A stretch of 64,000 nt of DNA, taken from assembly GCA_910575505.1 (NCBI GenBank), contig CAJTFK010000011.1, positions 1 through 64,000 on the forward strand. The letters are read 5' to 3'. Positions 33,476 through 42,430 of this stretch are shown piece after piece. The notes under the pieces are model-generated. The model made no database searches. It saw nothing but the letters and a program-made list of their open reading frames with translations, and had not been told where the DNA came from. Both the position numbers and the translations under genes were made by a program. Source of the DNA: Oscillospiraceae bacterium. GTDB taxonomy: Bacteria > Bacillota > Clostridia > Oscillospirales > Oscillospiraceae. Numbering within the stretch: position 1 is the stretch's first letter; each line of letters opens with the position of its first letter.

Positions 33476-34222
33476 TCAGGCCTCCCCCAGGGCGTGGGGC
33501 AGGAAGTAGCGGATCTGCTTTTTCCACCAGGGCCAGTCGTGATTTACGTCGTGTCCCCAATAGTCCACCCAAGCGTTGACGCCCTTGCTCCGCAGCACGG
33601 CGTCCAGACGGCGGGTGCCCGCCAGCAGGGGTTCCTCCCAGGCGCCCTGACCCACGCAGATCATGATCTTTCGCTGGTTGTACAGCCGGAGATAGGGGTG
33701 GTCCTCCGGCATCCCGGCGATGCTGGCACAGGGGTCGTTGGCGTAGACCACCTCGTCCATGTATCCGTTGTACATGTCACAGGTGTCGTAGACGCCGGAG
33801 AGGGCGATGACGCTGTCGAAGACGTCCGGCCGCCGGAAGAAGAAGTTGCCCGCGTGATAGGCCCCCATGGAAAAGCCTGTGACCAGCAGGCTTTGTCCTG
33901 TGCCGTTGAGCTCCCGAACCCGGGGAACCAGCTCCTCCATCACATAGCTGAACCAGCGCTCGTGAAGCCGGACCCGGTCATAGGGATTGCCTCCCGCCAG
34001 GGAGAGAGTCTCTCCGTCGATGGTGTCGGCAGTGAAGAGCTGGATTTTCCCGCTCTCCAGATAGTCCCCCAGGGTCTCCAGCATGCCGAAGCCCTCCCAG
34101 TCGAAAAATCGGCCGTTCTGGCAGGGGAAGACCAGCACCGGCTTGCCGCCCTGACCGTAGACCTTGAATTCCATGTCCCGGTTTAAATGGCGGCTGTATT
34201 CCTTGAAATATTGGATGTTCAT
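33476..34222 (-). CDS. Esterase-like alpha/beta hydrolase
   Basis: 248 residues. Nucleophile elbow VTGFSMGAYHAGNFF (GxSxG), a likely acid in the VVYANDPC or ICVGQGAWEEP region and a C-terminal histidine in YWGHDVNHDWPWWK, as in the esterase D / YbbA-type putative esterase family. Cytoplasmic, no signal peptide. The natural ester is unknown. It precedes an inactivated isocitrate-lyase-like gene, 19 bases away, in the same direction. Confidence 0.85.
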   Translation of the reverse strand: MNIQYFKEYSRHLNRDMEFKVYGQGGKPVLVFPCQNGRFFDWEGFGMLETLGDYLESGKIQLFTADTIDGETLSLAGGNPYDRVRLHERWFSYVMEELVPRVRELNGTGQSLLVTGFSMGAYHAGNFFFRRPDVFDSVIALSGVYDTCDMYNGYMDEVVYANDPCASIAGMPEDHPYLRLYNQRKIMICVGQGAWEEPLLAGTRRLDAVLRSKGVNAWVDYWGHDVNHDWPWWKKQIRYFLPHALGEA

Positions 34223-34240
34223 AGCTGTCTCCTTTCATAT

Positions 34241-35088
34241 TCAGTCCCGCGGGGAAAAACCGGCCTCCGGAGCCCGGAGCTCCTCCAGACCGATCATGCG
34301 GTTGAAGGCGGGGAAACCCACCTCCCGCTCCGTGCAGGGCCGCAGATCCCCGGATTCCCGCAGCAGGTCCCCCGCCGCCTTTGCGGCGGCGTAGAGGGGG
34401 GCCGCCGGAGAGATGGCGATGGGGAAGCCCATGCTGAAAAGGCGGTCCGCCGTGTCCAGGGGGTCTTGCCGTGCTCCACCATGTTGGCCGTCAGCGGAGC
34501 GCCCACACGGGCGGCGGCGCTTTGGATCTGCTCCGGCGTTTGCAGCGCCTCCACAAAAATCACATCGGCCCCGGCGTCCCGGCAGGCGGCGGCCCGCTGG
34601 CAGGCGTCGTCAAAGCCGGTGACGGCCACGGCGTCGGTCCGGGAAATCAGCACGGTGTCCGGGTCCCTCCGGGCGTGGACGGCGGCCCGGATTTTCGCCG
34701 TCATCTCCTCCCTGGAAATCAGCTGCCTGCCCTCCATGCGGCCGCAGCGCTTGGGCCCTGGTCCTCCAACTGGATGCCCGCCGCACCGGCGGCCTCGAAT
34801 TCCGACACGGTCCGGACCACGTTCCGCCATAGCCGTTGTCCGCGTCTGCGATGACGGGGACGGCGGTGCAGGCGCAGATGCTTCGGAGGGCGGCGGCCAT
34901 CTCCTGAAAGGAGATCAGGCCGATGTCCGGCCGGCCTAGGACGCTGGCGGACACGCCGCAGCCCGTCATGTACACCGCGGGGAAGCCGCCGCCTCAATCA
35001 GCCGGGCGGACCAGGCATCATAGGTCCCCGGGGCCATGACAATCCGGTCCCCGGCCAGCAGGGCCCGGAGCTGCGCGGCTCTGGTCAC
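34241..35088 (-). pseudogene. Isocitrate lyase/PEP-mutase family gene with four frameshifts
   Basis: Reading from a GTG at 35088 (AAAGGAGG upstream), the protein begins VTRAAQLRALLAGDRIVMAP, then passes through four frames: YMTGCGVSASVLGRPDIG, PVIADADNGYG, FEAAGAAGIQLEDQ, REEMTAKIRAAVHARRDPD, MGFPIAISPAAPLYAAAKAA. These are the substrate and Mg-binding segments of the 2-methylisocitrate/oxaloacetate-lyase superfamily. The breaks lie near 34986, 34824, 34751 and 34460, each explained by one missing base, mostly in short homopolymers. An intact version would be about 282 residues and cleave or rearrange a small 2-oxo or phosphonate compound. The pattern could reflect decay or sequencing error. 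Confidence 0.8.
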
Positions 35089-35369
35089 AGGTAAAGCCTC
35101 CTTTGCAGGTGGGGATGGGAGGCCCTGGGACCTCCCAACGCGCTGGCCTTATCATAGCAGAAAGTCCCGCCGGACGCAAGGACTCCCTGCGGCGGGACAT
35201 GCCCATTTCCGCATTTTATAACATGCCATGCAGGGGAGGGGCTCTGTTCCCTCCCGTTCTTCCTCCATGCTTTCGGGGGATGGGGCGGGACAGGTCCCTG
35301 TATGAAGAAACACGCCCCCGTCCTCCGCCGGAGCGCCGGCGTTCCTGCTCCTGGAGGCATGGAAGCGTA

Positions 35370-35397
35370 CAGGGACCAGCCTTCCGGCTGGTCCCTG
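35370..35397 (-). terminator. Terminator of the flavodiiron operon
   Basis: Perfect 12-base arms CAGGGACCAGCC and GGCTGGTCCCTG around TTCC, 25 bases beyond the fprA stop. A second complementary stretch (GGTCCCTGTA at about 35294) could pair alternatively with TACAGGGACC at 35368-35377. Confidence 0.7.
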
Positions 35398-35421
35398 CGG
35401 CGGGGGGACGCACAAAGCGCG

Positions 35422-36639
35422 TTACTTCAGGACGGAGGCGGCAATGGCGTCGGCCAGGGCGTCGATTTCCGACTCGTTGTCTGCCTTGAGGGAGGAGGTG
35501 ACGGTCATCTCCTCGTCCAGAACGGTCATGTTTTTCAGGCTCTCGATTTCCTCCCGCATCAGCGCGCCGGAGCGGGGGGCCCAGGAGCCGCTGCCCATGA
35601 TGGCAACGGTGCGCTTCTGGAGGTTCAGGGCCTTCATGTCCATCAGGAAGTTGTGCATGGGCGGGAAAATCCCCAGATTGTAGGTGACGGAGGCCAGAAC
35701 CAGGTGGCTGTACTTGAAGAGGTCCGAAATCAGGTAGCTGACATGGGTGCTGGACACGTCATACAGCCGGGTATTGGTGACGCCCCGGGCGGTGAGCTTG
35801 GCGGCCAGCACCTCGGCGGCGGCCTCGGTATTGCCGTACATGGAGGCGTAGACAATCATGACGCCCTTTTCCTCCGGCTCATAGGTGGCCCAGTGGGTGT
35901 ACTTGTCAATGATGTAGCCCAGATCCTTCCGCCAGATGGGACCGTGGAGGGGGCAGAGCATCTTGATGTTGTCCAGGCCCACGATGCTGGCGGCCTTGTT
36001 CAGCAGGGCCGTCACCTGGGGGCCGTACTTGCCCACGATGTTGGTGTAGTACCGCCGGGCGTCGTCGATCCACTCCCGGTCAAAGTCCACCTCGTCGGCA
36101 AACAGCTTCCCGTCCAAGGAGCGGAAGGAGCCGAAGGCGTCGGCGGAGAAGAGGACGCCGTTGGTGGTGTCGAAGGTGACCATGGCCTCGGGCCAGTGGA
36201 CCATGGGGGCGTAGACAAAGGCCACTGTGTGCTTGCCGAAGCACTTGGTATCCCCCTCGGCCACCTCTTCAATGGCGCTGGGGTCCAGGCCAAAACCGAA
36301 CTGGTTGAGCAGAGTGACCGCCTTAGGAGTGGTGATGATCCTCATGTCGGGCCAGCGCAGGAGAATTTCCTCGATAGACGCGGCGTGGTCCGGCTCCACA
36401 TGGTTGATGACCAGGTAGTCCAGAGGACGGCCCGCCAGAACGGCCTTGACATTGGCGATGAACTGCCGGCCCACGGCCCAGTCGGCAGTGTCGAAGAGGA
36501 CAGTCTTCTCGTCCAGCAGGACATAGGCGTTGTAGGAAACGCCGTGGTACAGGGGGTGGATGTTCTCAAACAGGGCCAGACGGTGCTCGTCCGCGCCGAC
36601 CCAGTAGAGATCTTCGGTGACCATGCGGTAATTATACAT
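35422..36639 (-). CDS. fprA: Flavodiiron protein (FprA)
   Basis: 405 residues, AAGGAGG upstream. A metallo-beta-lactamase domain carries the di-iron site: NHVEPDHAAS (HxExDH), a middle histidine in VHWPEAMVTFD with its acidic ligand in SADAFG, and the last in CPLHGPIWR. A C-terminal flavodoxin domain follows (VYASMYGNTEAAAEVLA, MGSGSWAPRSG). Such enzymes reduce O2 to water or NO to N2O in anaerobes, with electrons from rubredoxin. The protein two genes upstream carries a fused rubredoxin domain. Confidence 0.93.
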   Translation of the reverse strand: MYNYRMVTEDLYWVGADEHRLALFENIHPLYHGVSYNAYVLLDEKTVLFDTADWAVGRQFIANVKAVLAGRPLDYLVINHVEPDHAASIEEILLRWPDMRIITTPKAVTLLNQFGFGLDPSAIEEVAEGDTKCFGKHTVAFVYAPMVHWPEAMVTFDTTNGVLFSADAFGSFRSLDGKLFADEVDFDREWIDDARRYYTNIVGKYGPQVTALLNKAASIVGLDNIKMLCPLHGPIWRKDLGYIIDKYTHWATYEPEEKGVMIVYASMYGNTEAAAEVLAAKLTARGVTNTRLYDVSSTHVSYLISDLFKYSHLVLASVTYNLGIFPPMHNFLMDMKALNLQKRTVAIMGSGSWAPRSGALMREEIESLKNMTVLDEEMTVTSSLKADNESEIDALADAIAASVLK

Positions 36640-36660
36640 AGAGAGTTTCCTCCTTGTTAT

Positions 36661-37497
36661 TTAATAGCAGTTGTGGTGAACCATCAGAATATCATCGAAC
36701 CGGCGGGCTTCCAGGTCCTCGGGCTTAATAAAGAAGCAGAAGGTGTCTGCATCGCACCTCTGGGACAGGAGCGTCAGGTCGAACTGGAACAGCAGGACAG
36801 AATAGGTGGCATACGCCGTGTCCTCCAGGCGCAGGTCGCCGCTGCGCAGGGATGGGTGCCCCCCCAGCTTGAAGCCCCAGTTGCCAAAATCCTCGGTCAG
36901 GTCTATCACGCCGCCGCAGTCGCCGAGGTCGTAGCCTTCGGGATTCTCGTCCGGCTCGCCGGCCTCCTGGCGCTGGTAATCCTCCAGAAAGAGCTTTTCC
37001 ACCGTTTCTGCCCCGGTCTCAGAGCCCAGGTCGAAGAAAAATCCCTCTACGCCAAGCCCCAGTGTAGCAACCTCCTCTGCGGAGGCAAATTTCATGCCGC
37101 CGGTGACCTTGTCCATGGCCCAGCGTGCCTCGGGAACCTCGTTCGGATGGACAGGACTGTCCGCCGGAACCTCCGGATACCAGCGCACCTGAAAGAAGCC
37201 AGCGTCCTGTTTCCACGCGAAGCTGTCCTCATAGAAAGACTCGAACTTCTCCTCCTCTGTGCAGAGGAAGAATTGCAGCAGACCGCGTTCCGGAAAGTCC
37301 TTCAAACGGGGGACCTGGGCAAAGTTGATCTGTGCCATAAATTCCAACTCGGACGCTTCCGTCCCGGCGGGGAGGCAGTAATCCCCGCCGAATTTGCTGT
37401 CTGTGGGGCCGGGTGTTTCGTCAGGCTCCGGGGTGATGTGGACACAGGGAAGCTTTGTGGACTCCAGAACCGACAGGATTTGTTCCTTTGTGACCAT
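36661..37497 (-). CDS. DUF1963 (YwqG-like) protein
   Basis: 278 residues. It matches the YwqG/DUF1963 pattern: KFGGDYCLPAG at the start, MAQINFAQVPRL, GLLQFFLCTEEEKF, and the C-terminal GGVIDLTEDFGNWGFKLGGH. Proteins of this family are small soluble domains of unknown biochemistry, often next to unrelated genes. Here it lies between fprA and the dehydrogenase fusion with short gaps (10-21 bases), so it is co-transcribed. Confidence 0.8.
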   Translation of the reverse strand: MVTKEQILSVLESTKLPCVHITPEPDETPGPTDSKFGGDYCLPAGTEASELEFMAQINFAQVPRLKDFPERGLLQFFLCTEEEKFESFYEDSFAWKQDAGFFQVRWYPEVPADSPVHPNEVPEARWAMDKVTGGMKFASAEEVATLGLGVEGFFFDLGSETGAETVEKLFLEDYQRQEAGEPDENPEGYDLGDCGGVIDLTEDFGNWGFKLGGHPSLRSGDLRLEDTAYATYSVLLFQFDLTLLSQRCDADTFCFFIKPEDLEARRFDDILMVHHNCY

Positions 37498-37506
37498 ACT
37501 TCTTTT

Positions 37507-39420
37507 TTACGCCTCGATCTCAATAAACTGGTCTGCCGGTTCGCCGCAGTGGGGGCAGGTCCACCCCTCAGGCAGGTCCTTGAAAGCGGTGCCGGGCTTC
37601 ACCTCGTTCTCCGGGTCGCCCTGCATGGGGTCGTATTCGTGGCCGCAGCCGTTGCAGATATAGAGCTTCCGGGGCTGATAAACCTTTTTGGGAACCTGCC
37701 GCTTCATTTTCACCATAGGCGGCGCGGGCTGCTTTTCCCCGGTGTCCAGGGCGGCGGTGAGCAGAGGCAGAATTTCCATCACATCTCCCACGATGCCATA
37801 GTCGCAGTTCTTGAAAATCTTGGCGTTGGGATTATTGTTGATGGCCACGATACAGGACGCGTCCTTGATGCCCTTCAGGTGCTGAATGGCGCCGGAGATG
37901 CCGCAGGCAATATAGAGATTTCCCTTGAACTTCTGGCCGCTCATGCCTACATAGCGGTTCAGGGGCACGTATTTCAGCGTCTCGGCCACGGGACGGCTGG
38001 AGCCGATGGCCGCGCCGGCGGCTTTTGCCAGGTCCTCGATGAGCTTCATGTTTTTCTTCTCCCCGATGCCCTGACCGGCGGAAACCACCCGCTCCGCCTG
38101 AGTGATGGGAGTGTCCATGGGGATGCCCACGGTGAAATCGTGGCCGTCCTTCTTCAGGCTGGCCACCAGGGCCTCCACCTTCTCCTGAGGGGCGCCGTCC
38201 TTGAAAATCTGGCGTTTTCTCGCCCCGGTCTCAGGACCGCGGGGACCGGCCGCGGCGGCGGAGGGAGCTTCCTTGGCCGCCTTGCCCAGAATGTGAGAGG
38301 CGATGACAACCCGCTGAATTTCGTTGGTGCCCTCGTAGATGGTGGTGATTTTGGCATCCCGGTAGAAGCGTTCCACCTCCATGCCCTTCAGATAGCCGCA
38401 GCCGCCGAAGATTTGCAGGGCGTCGTTGGTGACCTCCAGGGCGATGTCCGAGGCGTACTGCTTGGCCATGGCGGACTCCATGCCATAGGGGACATGGGCC
38501 TGCTTCAGCTCGGCGGCGGAGTAGACCAGGAACCGGGCGCAGCGGAGCTTGGTGGCCATGTCGGCAATTTTAAAGGCGATATTCTGCTGCTGGCAGATGG
38601 GCTTTCCGAACTGGATGCGCTCCTTGGAGTATTCCACGGCGGCCTCATAGGCCCCCTGGGCGATGCCCAGGGCCTGGGCCGCGATGCCGATGCGCCCGCC
38701 GTCCAGAGTGGACATGGCAATCTTGAAGCCCTGGCCCTCCTTGCCCAGAAGGTTCTCCTTGGGGACCTTCACGCCGTTGAAATTCAGCTGGCAGGTGGCG
38801 GAGGAGCGGATGCCCATTTTGTCATAGTGCTCCTCAAAGGTGAAGCCCTCCCAGCCCTTTTCCACAATCAGGGCGCTGATGCCCCGGGTGCCGATGCCGG
38901 GGGTGGTGACGGCGAAGATGACATAGGTGTCCGCCTCTCCGCCGTTGGTGATGAAAATTTTCTCGCCGTTCAGGAGGTAGTAATCCCCCATGTCCTCGGC
39001 GGTGGTCTCCGTGCCGCCGGCGTCGGACCCGGCGTTGGGCTCCGTCAGGCCGAAGGCGCCGATTTTCCGGCCGGAGCACAGGTCGGGCAGGTATTTTTTC
39101 TTTTGGGCCTCGTTGCCGAAGGCGTGGATGGGATAGGTGCCCAGGGAGGTGTGGGCGGAGAGAATCACGCCTGCGCCGCCGTCCACCCGGGCCAGCTCCT
39201 CCACGGCGATGGCGTAGCTCAGGGCGTCGGCCCCCGCCCCCTCGAACTCGGTTTCATAGGGCAGGCCCATCAGGCCCAGCTCCCCCATTTTTTTCACGGC
39301 CTCCGTGGGGAAGCGGTTTTCCTTATCCAGCAGGAAGGCGATGGGCTTGATTTCGGCCTCAGCGAAGGCCCGGACCTTGGCCCGGAGTTCCTCGTGGGCC
39401 TGGGTGGTTTGATACAGCAT
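37507..39420 (-). CDS. Acyl-CoA dehydrogenase / EtfA domain / rubredoxin triple fusion
   Basis: 637 residues. Residues 1 to about 380 are an acyl-CoA dehydrogenase ([55 protein letters not shown]), including the base-region YEGT. Residues about 410-560 match the FAD-binding end of ETF alpha ([52 protein letters not shown]). Residues about 582-637 are a rubredoxin ([21 protein letters not shown]). One polypeptide thus combines substrate oxidation or reduction with two electron-transfer modules. Its genomic partner is the flavodiiron protein; an electron route acyl-CoA or NADH to FAD to rubredoxin to FprA is plausible but inferred. Confidence 0.92.
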   Translation of the reverse strand: MLYQTTQAHEELRAKVRAFAEAEIKPIAFLLDKENRFPTEAVKKMGELGLMGLPYETEFEGAGADALSYAIAVEELARVDGGAGVILSAHTSLGTYPIHAFGNEAQKKKYLPDLCSGRKIGAFGLTEPNAGSDAGGTETTAEDMGDYYLLNGEKIFITNGGEADTYVIFAVTTPGIGTRGISALIVEKGWEGFTFEEHYDKMGIRSSATCQLNFNGVKVPKENLLGKEGQGFKIAMSTLDGGRIGIAAQALGIAQGAYEAAVEYSKERIQFGKPICQQQNIAFKIADMATKLRCARFLVYSAAELKQAHVPYGMESAMAKQYASDIALEVTNDALQIFGGCGYLKGMEVERFYRDAKITTIYEGTNEIQRVVIASHILGKAAKEAPSAAAAGPRGPETGARKRQIFKDGAPQEKVEALVASLKKDGHDFTVGIPMDTPITQAERVVSAGQGIGEKKNMKLIEDLAKAAGAAIGSSRPVAETLKYVPLNRYVGMSGQKFKGNLYIACGISGAIQHLKGIKDASCIVAINNNPNAKIFKNCDYGIVGDVMEILPLLTAALDTGEKQPAPPMVKMKRQVPKKVYQPRKLYICNGCGHEYDPMQGDPENEVKPGTAFKDLPEGWTCPHCGEPADQFIEIEA

Positions 39421-39459
39421 GTGTGTGCCTCCTTTTCTTATATCATAAAAACTGGAGTA

Positions 39460-39855
39460 TTACGCAAACAGTTCGCTCAGCGGCGTCCGCCTCAGCTCGG
39501 CGTTCAGGATTTCCTGAACCCGGTCCAGCTCCCGGCAGACGGCGCACTCCTCCCGGGACAGGTTTTCACATTGATACTCCCTCTGCTGGCAGCGGTTCAG
39601 CAGGGGTTCGTCCCCGGAGGCCCGGAACAGGTCGTACAGCGTCAGTTCCTCACAGGGCCGGCGGAGAAAATAGCCGCCGCAGACCCCTCTGCGGCTCTCC
39701 ACAATGCCCATGGTGTGAAGCTGATTCAGCACCTTCAGCGTGATGGCCTTGGGCATGTGCTCCAGTCTGGCCACCGAGGCGGCGGACAGCTGTCCTTCTC
39801 TGTACAGGGCCCGGAGGACCCGCAGTGTATAATCCATTTCCCGTGTAATCAGCAA
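39460..39855 (-). CDS. Rrf2-family transcription regulator
   Basis: About 131 residues from the TTG at 39855, giving MLITREMDYTLRVLRAL, the family's usual start; an ATG six codons later (39837) is possible. The winged HTH reads LSAASVARLEHMPKAITLKV and VESRRGVCGGYFLRRP. Near the C terminus four cysteines occur in CQQREYQCENLSREECAVC, which could bind an Fe-S cluster as in IscR or NsrR. It lies at the head of the dehydrogenase-flavodiiron operon (39-base gap) and probably represses it when its cluster is intact, releasing it on exposure to O2 or NO. Confidence 0.87.
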   Translation of the reverse strand: MLITREMDYTLRVLRALYREGQLSAASVARLEHMPKAITLKVLNQLHTMGIVESRRGVCGGYFLRRPCEELTLYDLFRASGDEPLLNRCQQREYQCENLSREECAVCRELDRVQEILNAELRRTPLSELFA

Positions 39856-40102
39856 ATACGACACCCCACATTCAGAGACTGGCCTCACAGCCCCTGAATA
39901 CGATCCGCCTGCCGGAAAGATTCTCATGCGTCCGGCTCCTGCCGGGGCTGTCAGTCCCGTTTAAAATTACACTGATTCAGTTTATTATAGGTGCTTTTTG
40001 GCAAAATGTCAATAGATTTCCTTAAAATGCTGGAATGAATTGGTTGAACTCACAAAAGGGCTCCGCTGTGTTTGGCAGAAACTTACAGCCGCGGACATGA
40101 AG

Positions 40103-40127
40103 AAAGTCCGGCGGCCTGCCGGACTTT
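40103..40127 (-). terminator. Terminator after the GNAT gene
   Basis: Arms AAAGTCCGGC and GCCGGACTTT around five bases, four bases past the GNAT stop, with a T run on the minus strand. Confidence 0.8.
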
Positions 40128-40131
40128 TATC

Positions 40132-40740
40132 CTAGTCCCGGGAGCAGCGGAGGAGCTCGGCGTACTGTTCCGGGGTCACCACCGCCCGCAGTGTCTCCAT
40201 GCCCTGGGCATACTGGTTTTCATAGGCGGCGAAGCGGTCGGTCCGCTGGAGGCGGAAGCCCTCCCGGACATAGAGCAGCAGGGCCTTCCAGCTCCAGGGC
40301 TGGGTGTGGATATAGACGGGGAACTCCCCCAGGTCCTGAAAGACGGCCAGGGTCTCCCGGCAGAGGGCCCGCCCCAGTCCTCTGCCCTGAGCATGGGGGG
40401 AAACGGCTAACCAGTGGAGGGATGCGATTTCCCCCTGTTCCCGGGGGTCCCGCCAGGCGGTGCAGGTTCCCAGCACACGGCCCTCCCCGTCCACGGCGAA
40501 GCGGCACCGCCGGGCCAGAGCCCGGGGGTCCCTGCCGTAGGTTTCAGCAAAATAGGCCAGGGCCTCCTCCTGAGAGGCAAAATCCCCAATCTCGTATTCC
40601 AGGGCGGCCCAGGCCGCCTCGTCCCCCGGCTGCCAGCCCCGGAGGCGGAAGCCCTCCGGCAGGGCGGGGTCCCGCCTCTGCCAGCGGTCGCAGCGGAGAA
40701 TCAGGTTGTAAAAGGGAATGGACCGGTCCGGGACGCTCAC
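40132..40740 (-). CDS. GNAT-family N-acetyltransferase
   Basis: 202 residues. The acetyl-CoA binding motif A reads LHWLAVSPHAQGRGLGRALC; motif B includes ALLLYVREGFRLQRTDRFAAY. An N-terminal segment (YNLILRCDRW...LPEGFRLRG) looks like the start of many GNAT proteins in this order. The substrate is unknown. It overlaps the end of the upstream phosphodiesterase gene by four bases (ATGA), so the two are co-translated. Confidence 0.85.
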   Translation of the reverse strand: MSVPDRSIPFYNLILRCDRWQRRDPALPEGFRLRGWQPGDEAAWAALEYEIGDFASQEEALAYFAETYGRDPRALARRCRFAVDGEGRVLGTCTAWRDPREQGEIASLHWLAVSPHAQGRGLGRALCRETLAVFQDLGEFPVYIHTQPWSWKALLLYVREGFRLQRTDRFAAYENQYAQGMETLRAVVTPEQYAELLRCSRD

Positions 40741-41396
40741 GGCTTCCCGCCCTCCCGCAGCTCCAGGGCCAGGACGGGCCGCCGGGTGGTGATGTTCCGC
40801 ACCCCCAGGCCCAGGAACCAGTTCAGCTCCCAGCTGTCGTTGACGGTCCAGACCGAGAGGCCCACGCCGGCCCGGGCCAGGGTCTCGGCCAGCCGCCGGG
40901 TCACAAGGCCCTGATAGATGTTGACGGTGGCGATGCCGGCCTGCCTGCAGACGGCGGCGATGGTCTCTGCCGCCTCCAGCTCAAAATTGGGGATTTCCCG
41001 GTATTTGAGGTAGAGGTCGGGGACGTATTCCTCCATGTTCAGATAGACCTCCGCCCCGGGGACGGCGGCGGCGGCGTTTACCGTTCCGGAGAGGATCAGA
41101 CGGCCCCCGAGACCGGCCTCCTCCGCCAGGCGGCAGACGGCCGCCTCCAGTCCCGGCTCCTTGAGGTCGCAGTTGATGCGTATGCCGGGACGGGCCGCCG
41201 TCATCCGGAGAACCTCCGCCAGCCGGGGGGCCTCCTCTCCCACGCCGTCGTGGCCGATGGCCAGGGCTCCGCCGGGGAGGCGGCGCACGTCCACCTCCAG
41301 GGCGTCCGCGCCGCAGGCCAGGGCATAGGATACGAATTCCAGGCTGTTGTCCGGCCTGCCCTCCGCCCCGGTGTGGGCGGTTATTTGTGTCTTCAT
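40737..41396 (-). CDS. Glycerophosphodiester phosphodiesterase-like protein
   Basis: 219 residues, a TIM-barrel of the GDPD family: start ITAHTGAEGRPDNSLEF, then GADALEVDVRRLPGGALAIG and HDG, with a C-terminal GLSVWTVNDSWELNWFLGLG. The family cleaves glycerophosphodiesters such as glycerophosphoethanolamine to glycerol-3-phosphate and the alcohol. The usual HRG is HTG and the usual PEN is PDN, so the catalytic arginine is replaced and an acidic ligand changed; the ExD and HD motifs remain. The substrate or activity may differ. It lies downstream of an ABC importer and opposite GlpP. Confidence 0.82.
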   Translation of the reverse strand: MKTQITAHTGAEGRPDNSLEFVSYALACGADALEVDVRRLPGGALAIGHDGVGEEAPRLAEVLRMTAARPGIRINCDLKEPGLEAAVCRLAEEAGLGGRLILSGTVNAAAAVPGAEVYLNMEEYVPDLYLKYREIPNFELEAAETIAAVCRQAGIATVNIYQGLVTRRLAETLARAGVGLSVWTVNDSWELNWFLGLGVRNITTRRPVLALELREGGKP

Positions 41397-41418
41397 AGAG
41401 CTTCTCCTTCTGATTCAA

Positions 41419-41502
41419 TTAGGAATGAGGAATGAGGAATGAGGAATTAGGAATTAGGAATGAGGAATTGCCTTGTGTTCGTTCAAATTCCTAATTCCTG
41501 AC
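41419..41502. repeat. Tandem GGAATGA/GGAATTA heptamers with an inverted partner
   Basis: At least seven degenerate copies of the heptamer (A/T)AGGAAT(G/T) run 41419-41470; CAAATTCCTAATTCCTGACT (41484-41502) is their inverted counterpart, so a hairpin can form. A shorter stretch of the same motif lies at 53181-53210. Confidence 0.75.
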
Positions 41503-41517
41503 TCCGAAAGGGGCCAA

Positions 41518-41548
41518 ACCGGCGGAAGGGCTGAGCCCTTCCGCCGGT
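41518..41548 (-). terminator. Terminator after the ABC transporter operon
   Basis: Arms ACCGGCGGAAGGGC and GCCCTTCCGCCGGT with a tiny loop, followed on the minus strand by TTGGCCCCTTT. It is seven bases beyond the last permease stop and before the GDPD gene, which may therefore be transcribed partly by readthrough. Confidence 0.75.
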
Positions 41549-41554
41549 GCGGGT

Positions 41555-42400
41555 TTACTTTTCCCACTCGTTTTCCTTGAGGTTGGTGTAGATATACACG
41601 CCTGCCGAGACGGAGCAGATCAGGAACATGATGACCGACAGAGCCGCGGAACGGTTGTAGGCCAGATACTTGTTGAACTGATCGAACAGGGCGATGCCCA
41701 GCATCTTGGGGGCGCTTCCGCCCATCAGATAGGGAGTGGTGAAGGAGCCCACATTGGACATGAACACGAAGGTGGCCGCCACCACCACGTCCTTGATGGA
41801 CAGGGGCAGGATCATGGAGGTGAAGACCTTGAACTTGCCGGCTCCCACGTCCCGGGCGCCCTCGATGATGGAATCGGGGATGGCGCCCAGGCCGGCGGTG
41901 ATCATCAGCGCCGCGAAGGGGATGTTGAACCAGAGGTTCATCATAATCATGCCGCTGGCGTGGTACATCAGGCCCAGCTTAACGTCGTGTCCGAAAATCA
42001 GGCCGATGCGGTTGATGAGGCCGGAGTCCCGGATGATGGTAATCATGGCGTACACCGCGCACATGGCGGGGACGAACCGGGGCACCAGGTACAGCGTGCC
42101 GATGGTCTTGGCAATCCTGGACCTGACGAACCGGAGGTACAGCGCCAGCAGATAGGCCACCACAATGGCGATGGCCACCGTCATCAGGCACACGTACAGG
42201 GTGTACAGGATGTTTTTCAGCTGGGCGGGCTCGGTGAAGAAGTAGGCGTAGTTATCCAGCGTAAACGCGCCGGTCTTGGAGTCCTGGAAGCTCTGAATCA
42301 CCGCCAGGACAATGGGGTAGGCCACGGTCAGCATGACGACGAGGAACGCCGGCAGAACCAGACCGTAGGCTACCAGATTTCGCTTCAGGCTTTTACTCAT
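41555..42400 (-). CDS. ABC transporter permease, second subunit
   Basis: 281 residues, six predicted spans. The cytoplasmic coupling EAA-like loop reads IPDSIIEGARDVGAGKFKVF. N-terminal signal-anchor SKSLKRNLVAYGLVLPAFLV. It belongs to the sugar/glycerol-phosphate type permease family (UgpA/MalF class). It pairs with the permease encoded at 44706 and the ATPase at 43713. Four genes, in the order permease, ATPase, binding protein, permease, run without a strong terminator. Confidence 0.9.
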   Translation of the reverse strand: MSKSLKRNLVAYGLVLPAFLVVMLTVAYPIVLAVIQSFQDSKTGAFTLDNYAYFFTEPAQLKNILYTLYVCLMTVAIAIVVAYLLALYLRFVRSRIAKTIGTLYLVPRFVPAMCAVYAMITIIRDSGLINRIGLIFGHDVKLGLMYHASGMIMMNLWFNIPFAALMITAGLGAIPDSIIEGARDVGAGKFKVFTSMILPLSIKDVVVAATFVFMSNVGSFTTPYLMGGSAPKMLGIALFDQFNKYLAYNRSAALSVIMFLICSVSAGVYIYTNLKENEWEK

Positions 42401-42430
42401 AGGTATCCCCTCGTTATCGGTGGATTTGTG

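Noticed and set aside
35302-39897. A 1531-codon open frame on the plus strand
   Set aside because: It lies antisense to fprA, the DUF1963 gene, the dehydrogenase fusion and Rrf2, all of which have clear family matches and ribosome binding sites. Long antisense frames are common at this GC content; its translation is low-complexity and matches nothing.
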